Assembly (NCBI RefSeq): GCF_019097595.1
Contig: NC_080713.1
Span: forward strand, 7,312,699 to 7,376,698
From: Hemibagrus wyckioides
Taxonomy: Eukaryota; Chordata; Actinopteri; Siluriformes; Bagridae
Length of the DNA: 64,000 nt
Direction: 5' to 3'
The notes beneath the pieces are model-generated. The model was not told where the DNA came from. It saw only the letters and a list, made by a program, of their open reading frames with translations, and ran no database searches. Positions 57,185-64,000 of this stretch are shown here, one piece after another; within the stretch, counting starts at the first letter, position 1, and every line of letters starts with the position of its first letter. A program made the position numbers and the translations under genes.

Positions 57185-58410
57185 CGAATGTCCCTGTTTG
57201 TCCCATCACCTTACCTCATCCTCTCATGCCCCAACACAATCCCTATACTGTCCCCATATGCCCTAACACAATTCCTACACCATTGTCCCCCCATGCCCCA
57301 ACACTGTCCCCACATGCCAAAACATACTCCCTATACTGTCCTGGTCCCGGCATGCCTTAACACCATTCCTACACCACTGTCCCCCATACCCCAACACTGT
57401 CCCCATATGTCATGACACTGTTCCTACATGGCCCCACATGCCCTGGCATGGTCCCCACTCTATCCCCGAATGCCCCAACGTCTTTCCCACATGCCCTAAC
57501 ACTATTCCTTCAAAATTATCCCCCTATGTCCCTATACTGTCCCCACATACTGTAATGCCATTCCTGCCACATTGTCCTCCATGCCCCCAACACTGTCCCC
57601 ATATGCCATAACACTGTTCCTACATGGCCCCACATGCCCTGGCATGGTCCCCACTCTATCCCTGAATGCCCCAAAGTCTTACCCACATGCCCTAACACTA
57701 ATCCTTCAACATTATCCCCCATATGTCCCTATACTGTCCCCACATGCTGTAATACTATTCCTACCACATTGTCTTTTATGCCCCTAACACTGTCCCCACA
57801 TGCCATAACACACTCCCTATACTGTCCCCACATGCCCTAACACCATTCCTTCACAACTGTCCCCCATGCCCCATAACACTCTTTACAACATTGACTCCAC
57901 ATGCCCTGACACAGTCCCCACTCCATCTCCAATTGCCCCAACATCCTCCTCACACACTCTAACATTGTTCCTACACACTTGTCCCCACATGCCCCAACAT
58001 TGTCCACACATGTCGTACTCAATTCAAATTACATCCATGTATGCCCCGAAGCCCCATCACCATATATTCTTACACTGTCCCTATTCTGTCCCTGTATACC
58101 CAAAACCATACCAACCCTATCACCATATGCATATTACACTATCTCCACTCCTTTCTTTTATACCTTAATACAGTCTTCCTGTTTTTCCTCTATACACTAA
58201 ATAGCATCACCACATACCCTTACACCATCCAAAATATGTCCCTGCATTCCCCAACACCATACACACCTTCCATTCTTCAATTTATGCCATATGCCTTCAC
58301 TATTTCCCAACATCCCCTAAGACCATCCCAAACCTGCCAGTGTAAGCTCTAACACTGTTCCCACCCAACCTCCACATGTCCCACTACTGTCCCTAACACT
58401 GTCCCCACCA
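57185..58410. repeat. C-rich minisatellite with 196-bp higher-order period
   Basis: Variants of actgtccccacatgcc, ccctaacacaattcctacac and attgtcccccatgcccca recur over about 1.2 kb, with few G on the plus strand. A block starting ttcctacatggccccacatg at 57421 recurs at 57617, giving a 196-bp higher-order unit. Units become more degenerate toward 58400. Many overlapping open frames on both strands result from the repeat and have no independent support. Confidence 0.95.
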
Positions 58411-58689
58411 TACTATATATCTCCTTGCATCCAAGTATGTCCCATCTAATTAATTATTTACTAAATGTAGAACAGATAATGTGTTCATATTTATGTCCAT
58501 GCATTTGTTATTATTTATCCTTTTTGTTATAGTTAATTGGGATGCATTTGCCAAATATTTTTTCTCCAAGGAAGTTTATTTTATACAGCTGAGCATTTTT
58601 CTGCCAATACAAGTCTAATACAAAGAAGATAAATATTACAGAAACAGTAAAATTGTAAAAACACTTCAGGCTAGGATAAGTTGCTGCAG

Positions 58690-58708
58690 TAATAATATAT
58701 ATATATAC

Positions 58709-58796
<88 letters not shown>

Positions 58797-58797
58797 A
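58690..58797. repeat. (TA)n microsatellite ending in a T run
   Basis: TA units run almost without break from 58712 to 58780, followed by about 17 T. Confidence 0.95.
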
Positions 58798-58799
58798 CC

Positions 58800-59425
58800 A
58801 TGCCTGTAGCTTATCCCTGTTTCCTGGAAATCTGTAACATTACTGCTCCCACTATTCCCATGCAGCTCTTTAGTGCAAATATCTCCCCAAGTGCTGCGTG
58901 CAGTCTGACGTCTTCCTATAGAACTAAAACCGAGAGAGAAGTCTAGACATATTTTGATAAGAGATATATTCAGTTGCTCTGTGAGCTGCCTACCACTTGT
59001 GAAAATTTCTGGCTTTTTAGGGAGCCAATTAAAAAAAGCAGCACCTATGACAGCTTAATAATAATGTACATAGCAAATACATATAAAGTGATATTAGACA
59101 TAGGGTGACAAAGAGAGAAAGGGCACACTGATCGGTGGTACCATATAATTAGCTATACAACAAAAGTGCATATTGGTTTAATGCTCAATTATTGCCATAA
59201 TTGCATTGATTTATAAGGTATATAGTGGCCCTGTAGTTGTTAATACATGCACCATTTGGTGAAATGCCAAAACACCTACAATGCTGAAAACAAAACTGTT
59301 TTAAATAAAAATGACTTCATAATATTAATGAGCCGCATCCCAAATTGCTTACTACCCAAAATGCCCTATGTACTCTACCATATAATGTATTAATTTAAGG
59401 AGTCTAGTATAGAAGTCTAGTCTAG
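58800..59425. other. Unrecognised sequence without a supported gene
   Basis: Nothing recognised. Confidence 0.4.
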
Positions 59426-59429
59426 AACA

Positions 59430-59675
59430 CAACCCACATAGCAGATGGGTCTGGGCCAGATCTGGCATTAAGCTGGCACTGCTGGCTGAGTTCTGGCTTG
59501 GCAAGTGGTATGTCAACCAGATGCGGACCAGGTCTGGCAGTGATGGCACTGTTTATATGATGGCGTGCCAGATGTGGCCCGGTTATGGTTTGGTTTATGT
59601 GGTGTGGCCCTGTGCTGGCCCACGTCTGGCCCATCTCTGGCAAACCAGACATGGGCCACCAAATGGGTGCTAATT
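59430..59675. repeat. TGGCCCAGATCTGGC-type degenerate repeat
   Basis: Variants of tgggccagatctggca, gtgccagatgtggccc and ggcccacgtctggccc recur about eight times in both orientations, giving many small palindromes. I know similar elements from fish genomes. Minus frames at 59352-59727 are products of the repeat. Confidence 0.7.
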
Positions 59676-59679
59676 GGGA

Positions 59680-60930
59680 AGAAGTATAAGCCATTTCCCA
59701 GTCAGTGGTAAATGATGTAAAACACATGTAGCATCAGCACTGCTAGATTTAGCAAAATTTGGTGAATTTAAGATGTTAAAACCTAAATCACGAATCATAA
59801 AGACAATTGTAAGATGTCTTGTTGACAGACATTTTGTCGGCCATCTTGATTTTCTCCCCCTCATACATCATACAGGTAGCCGTGCTTCTTTTCTGCTACG
59901 TAAGCAAATCTGAGACTGTTAAATGCAAGAAGTGTCCAACTTCCAACTACTTGAAGTTCACTTCTTCTCGTTGGAACCCACTACTCATAATTTATACTAC
60001 AAAACGGTGTTGAATAGTGCTTAAGTATGCAATTTGGGATGCATCTCTAGATTCATCAGAATACCATTTTGAATAAGATTTCTCAAGAGATAGCTGCTTA
60101 AATAAAGGTTAATATCCATCTGTCTTTCATTCCGTCAACTAACCAATGAACTATAATTAAACCTAAATATGTTCATGCACAACCATATGCTGTGATACCA
60201 GAGTGCAGACTCCTGCCTATCCGCATCCTTCAGCTGTTACACCAGCACTCCTTTCCATCCAGTTTGAACCGCCTGCGGAAAAGTTAAACCCCTTAGAAGC
60301 CATGAGTACACAGCTGACATCCAATTCTCAATTTTGAACAGCTTAAACTCAATATTTGGTTACCCTCCCTCCCATAGATAGACACATTCTGTGGTAGAAA
60401 AAGGAAAGTAATGAGACTATGGATGCCTGAAAGCTAGTGTGTAATTTGGACGGGCATATTCAATCAAGTCTAGGTCCTGTTCAATTTCCACCCTCTCAGC
60501 CAGTGCACCGCCTATTTACTCAGACAGATAGGCGTTTAAAAAGAAAAAGAAAAAAAGCACCGCCTATTTTGATGATATTAAGGAGCTATGTGGTCGTGAT
60601 TAAACTCACAGTCTCTATGCAGCTCCCAACAGGGACAATTGTTAAGGGTTATAAAGCACAGAAAAACACAAGGAGTAACAGCTATATTTAAGCTCATCGG
60701 TTACTTTCACCTTAAAGCTTTTCTGTAAAAGGTTAAACGCTCGATGTATCTCTAGAGTTTATCAAATGATTTTTTCATTTAATGTCTATGCAACATCTCT
60801 AAAATTGCTTGTTATCATTTGAGCCAAGAATAAGAAATATACCCACCCTGCATGGTGCTATGAAACTAATGCATGATTTCATAATTTCTTTCGGAATGTG
60901 TTGCTGGCTTGCTGCCCTGCTGCCTCTTTA
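59680..60930. other. Unrecognised sequence without a supported gene
   Basis: A short direct repeat gcaccgcctattt occurs at 60503 and 60558. No gene is supported. Confidence 0.4.
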
Positions 60931-60935
60931 AGGAA

Positions 60936-61020
60936 ACTTTAGATTCTTCAGAATTCAGCAGCCCACATTTTAAGAGTCTTATTCAAGCTACACTTACTGC
61001 CTGTAAAGTCGCTTATTGGT
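60936..61020 (+). mobile_element. Short L2-type LINE remnant
   Basis: Plus-strand translation from about 60944 gives ILQNSAAHILRVLFKLHLLP followed by VKSLIG. The LQNSAA motif and the following LHWLPV-type spacing are characteristic of the thumb region of L2-clade reverse transcriptases. Only about 25 residues remain. Confidence 0.5.
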
Positions 61021-61574
61021 GTTGGCCAGTGGTTAGCTATAGGATGTGATGCTACTTAGTTAACTACACTTTTTAGTAGCAAGGGAGTAGCTTTTCTCTT
61101 ATCGCATAGGATTGCACTGTAGCAATCCTACAAGATAAGACGGATAATTCTAAACATGACCATCAAACATCTACAGCCATGTTTATCGCTGATGATAAGG
61201 GTGAAATATTCACATGCCAGTGGATATGTATTTGTTTGTGACCTATTCTTGACATCCCAAACTTTAAACACTAATTAAGGTGAATGGTTCAGTATGTTAT
61301 TGTGTACAGACGTGAACAGAAGCGATAGCTTTTTTTTTGCAACATAGCAGTGATTTATTGAAAAGCTTGACATTTTAAGCAGATCATCAAAGCTGATCTC
61401 AGGTATTTAGTATAGAGGATAATATTAAACAACGAGCGAATAAGCGCAGCGAATGCCGCAGCTATTTAAATCAATGTTATATGGATTATTTTACACTTAT
61501 TTATGTTAAGTATAGCTAGCTAGAAGTTTATAGAAACTAACTAAGTAGCCCTAGAGTGAGGCCTTGTTTTCTGA

Positions 61575-61602
61575 AGACGATGATGATGATGATGATGATT
61601 TA
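61575..61602. repeat. (GAT)n microsatellite
   Basis: About eight GAT units. Confidence 0.9.
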
Positions 61603-61639
61603 CAGTTAATGTTAACTGTTTACTTTTGTGTAACATCGC

Positions 61640-62165
61640 AGGCTCTGTTTCTCCGTGGCCAACAAACATGGCCACCATAGACTCCAAACTGCCATCAACC
61701 ACCAGCACTCCCATATTCACAGCCACCAGACTTGTAATGATGTGCACCTGTTTCTCATTATGTATGTTTGTTTTTCACCATTTATGTACGCCTTGGTTGC
61801 TGCCATTCCTTGTTGTGTGATATATACGCTCTATTACTTTGATATTCTGTATTTGTCTGTATTTGTTTTTGTTTCAAACTTCACTAAAACTTGTTTTCTG
61901 ACTTCTGTTATTCTCTGATATTCCTGTCTTGCCCTGTTTTTTTTGGAATGTGTAGATTTTGGATTTATGGCGTGCCTGTTTGCCCGTCCCAATACTTTTG
62001 CCCTTCGTTGGCTTTCGTGTCTCTCCCAACACTTGTGCCCATTCCTAGTTTTGTGGCTGTTCCGATACTTTTGCACATTCCTGTTTTTCGTATTGTTTAC
62101 ATCAAACCCCTTGAGTCCGAAAGGATGTAGAAATTTGTTTTGATATTTGTCAATAAACAAATTGC
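61640..62165 (+). repeat. Dispersed repeat, inverted partner of 63243-63720
   Basis: The segments aacatggccaccatagactc, accagcactcccatattcac and gatgtgcacctgtttctcat correspond to a teleost repeat. Its reversed form at 63590-63670 carries gattgtagtccatggcggcc. It ends near ttgtcaataaacaaattg. Frames on both strands here are its translations. Confidence 0.55.
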
Positions 62166-62169
62166 GCAA

Positions 62170-63095
62170 TAATAATTAATGTTCTTTAGCATTCAACTTC
62201 AGTGAATTAACAGCTAGTTAGCTTACTAAAAGAGTAGTTTGCTTAAAGCTTAGTTAGTTTAAAGTATGAGTATTGTCTAGCTTGACTAGTCGCAGTTGTT
62301 TCCCTTAACACCCTTGCTGATCTTTGGAAACTGTTTTTTTTCCAGATCGGCCAAGGAACTTTTCTTATCTATTCAGAACTTTTCTTAACTCTAATATGTC
62401 TTACAAGTTCAGCTCAGTTTCTCTGCTCTTCCATACAACTTAACACTTGTTTATTTATATCCAGGAGTCTACGATTTCAAATCCTAGGTCAGACAGCTGC
62501 TTGATGTTCTCCATAAATCTCTTTCATTACTCAAATGACGTCCGTGTTCTAAATATAAAGCAGTGTGTTAGACAGCGAACGGCTCCACCACTTCGGAGCA
62601 GTTTCATTCGTGCAGTGTATCATCTCATGCTTTGCATATCTCTTTCATATGATGATGCTAACCTGCTCTCTTGCCAACTCAGGCCCACTTATCGTTGTTC
62701 TCCAATTGTTCACACTGCGCGTCTATTTTTGTCTGTTGCTGTCTAGACACTGATGTAATTAATCAATATGCCTCTTTTAACACAGTCAGCCTCCACATCT
62801 TCCAAAACTCAGTGGTACATATTTACTACTCGTTAACAAGATCCAGCTTAACAGCGTTTCAATTCAAAGCATTTTAGTGTTGCGTACTTTCTTGCAAATG
62901 CTTATGTATGACATGTCATGAACACTCTAGCTTTTATATCATCAAACTCATGCAGCCAGAAATTGTGGAATAGGAGCTGAAATGGTTTGGAGTGAATTGC
63001 CCTAATCAGATGTATGATGTATGATGATTTCTGCAATGGCATCAGTTTGGAAGAGCTGAATAGAAAATGTAGATTAATCTATGAAATAATAGAGT
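62170..63095. other. Unrecognised sequence without a supported gene
   Basis: Overlapping frames at 62447-62877 show no domain. Confidence 0.4.
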
Positions 63096-63099
63096 ACGA

Positions 63100-63240
63100 T
63101 TTGTTCCATGGCGGATCTGGAGCCAATTCCAGGAACACTGGGCCGAATGCTAGATTACATGCTGAATGGGACAGCAGGCCATCTCAGGGCACCGTGAACA
63201 CACATTTACACATTCATTCGCACCTAAGGACAATTTATCC
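63100..63240 (+). repeat. Family D SINE-like fragment, plus strand
   Basis: catggcggatctggagccaa, gggacagcaggccatctcag and tcgcacctaaggacaattta follow the first half of the family. Confidence 0.7.
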
Positions 63241-63242
63241 TT

Positions 63243-63720
63243 GCTGATTGTCACGAATTCTCTCTCTCTCAGCCCACATCACATGAATGAAATGTCAGTC
63301 GGAGACGGGTGCGAATGCAGTTTAGACTTTATTTAGAATGTGACAAACAGAAAGAAAAACTGGGGCAGAAACTGAAACCAGGAACAAGCAAAAGGTCAGG
63401 TAGGCAGTCAGCCAACAGCAAAATACAAAATTTCAAAACCTAGGGAACAAGATCCGAGCAAAAACAGAAGATTAACTACAGATTCGAGAAGCTTGGTAAG
63501 TTCAGGTAAGACACTTTGAGCATTATTTCCTAATGAGGGTGTTTTTAAAGGAAAACAGGTTAAGGTTAGGGGTAGAACTAATTATTAGAACTCCCTCGTG
63601 AGTGTGAACGAGCCGGTGGACTGGGGTGCTGGGGATTGTAGTCCATGGCGGCCGGGTTTGTAGGTTGCAATGTGTTCTGGGAAGTCTGTTAAGCTACAGC
63701 ATGACACATCATGTCCAGAC
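63243..63720 (-). repeat. Dispersed repeat, inverted partner of 61640-62165
   Basis: The order aattctctctctctcagccc, gtttagactttatttagaat, accaggaacaagcaaaaggt, gcagtcagccaacagcaaaa and ggggattgtagtccatggcg is that of a common teleost interspersed repeat. Class unknown to me. Confidence 0.65.
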
Positions 63721-63837
63721 AAATTCAGACAGACCAAATGGCACAAGTTAGAAGTTGGTATACAGTAGGACAATGTGGAACATATTTCTGACACTGAGCG
63801 TCCTATTGTTTTGCTGCGTAAATGAAATGTAAACTCA

Positions 63838-63872
63838 GCCTATTTATTTATTTATTTTTATTTATTTATTTG
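63838..63872. repeat. (ATTT)n microsatellite
   Basis: About eight ATTT units with one interruption. Confidence 0.9.
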
Positions 63873-64000
63873 TATCAAACAGTGCAACAAAGAGAGATTT
63901 TACTGCATAAAAAATAAACATTTGAATAAAAATATTCATAGCACATAATAGCACATAGTCCCACAGAGGCTACTCAGTGCATAGCATTGACCTGAAAAAT

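Noticed and set aside
57127..58352. Series of proline/histidine-rich open frames on both strands
   Set aside because: All lie in the C-rich minisatellite; several frames are open at once, as expected from the repeat and not from selection.

Overview
This window looks like AT-rich vertebrate nuclear DNA, most likely from a ray-finned (teleost) fish. The evidence is the mix of repeats: several Tc1/mariner-like transposon remnants of types common in teleosts, short LINE 3' ends (L1-, Rex1/L2- and RTE-like), tRNA-derived SINEs, one hAT element, and dense microsatellites including GATA/GACA blocks. Several SINE-like families resemble ones I know from catfish genomes, so a siluriform is a reasonable but unproven guess. 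Family assignments come from recognition by eye, not from alignment.

I find no protein-coding gene of the host that I can support. The longest open frame is 162 codons, none shows a recognisable host domain, and several of the longer frames run through simple repeats or transposon remnants. The window is best read as intergenic DNA or the inside of a very large intron. No rRNA gene, intact tRNA gene, CRISPR array or bacterial-type operon is present.

Layout. 1-6.1 kb is mostly unrecognised sequence with a long TA tract, a Tc1-like remnant (3.3 kb) and a small fold-back fragment (4.5 kb). 6.1-9.0 kb is repeat-on-repeat: a candidate transposon with perfect 17-bp inverted ends (6654-8092) that carries other insertions, followed by a 44-bp minisatellite that grew inside a dispersed repeat. 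9-15 kb is mostly unrecognised. 15.5-20.9 kb holds two more Tc1-like remnants, an L1-like LINE end and a Rex1-like LINE end that meet 3' to 3', and SINE pieces. 21-27 kb has a diverged direct duplication (21.2 and 26.2 kb) on either side of a block of SINEs, a LINE end and a well-bounded hAT element with 8-bp target duplications and a SINE nested in it. 27-34 kb is mixed. 35.1-36.0 kb is a compound GATA/GACA block wrapped around a Tc1-like fragment. 38-46 kb contains LINE ends, an RTE-like end, SINEs and trinucleotide arrays. 47.9-51.2 kb has an inverted (fold-back) Tc1-like structure. 53.5-55.8 kb holds two copies of one repeat in direct orientation. 57.2-58.4 kb is a C-rich minisatellite with a 196-bp higher-order period. 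61.6-63.7 kb has an inverted pair of another repeat.

Between the repeats are a few stretches of non-repetitive, compositionally balanced sequence (for example 22.0-22.4, 27.0-27.35, 31.2-31.45, 34.0-34.2, 49.27-49.5, 55.85-56.35 and 56.48-56.8 kb) that could be conserved regulatory elements. That is inference; only a multi-species alignment can decide it. I found no evidence for a new multi-gene biological system here. The interesting material is structural: nested transposons, repeat birth and fold-back elements.
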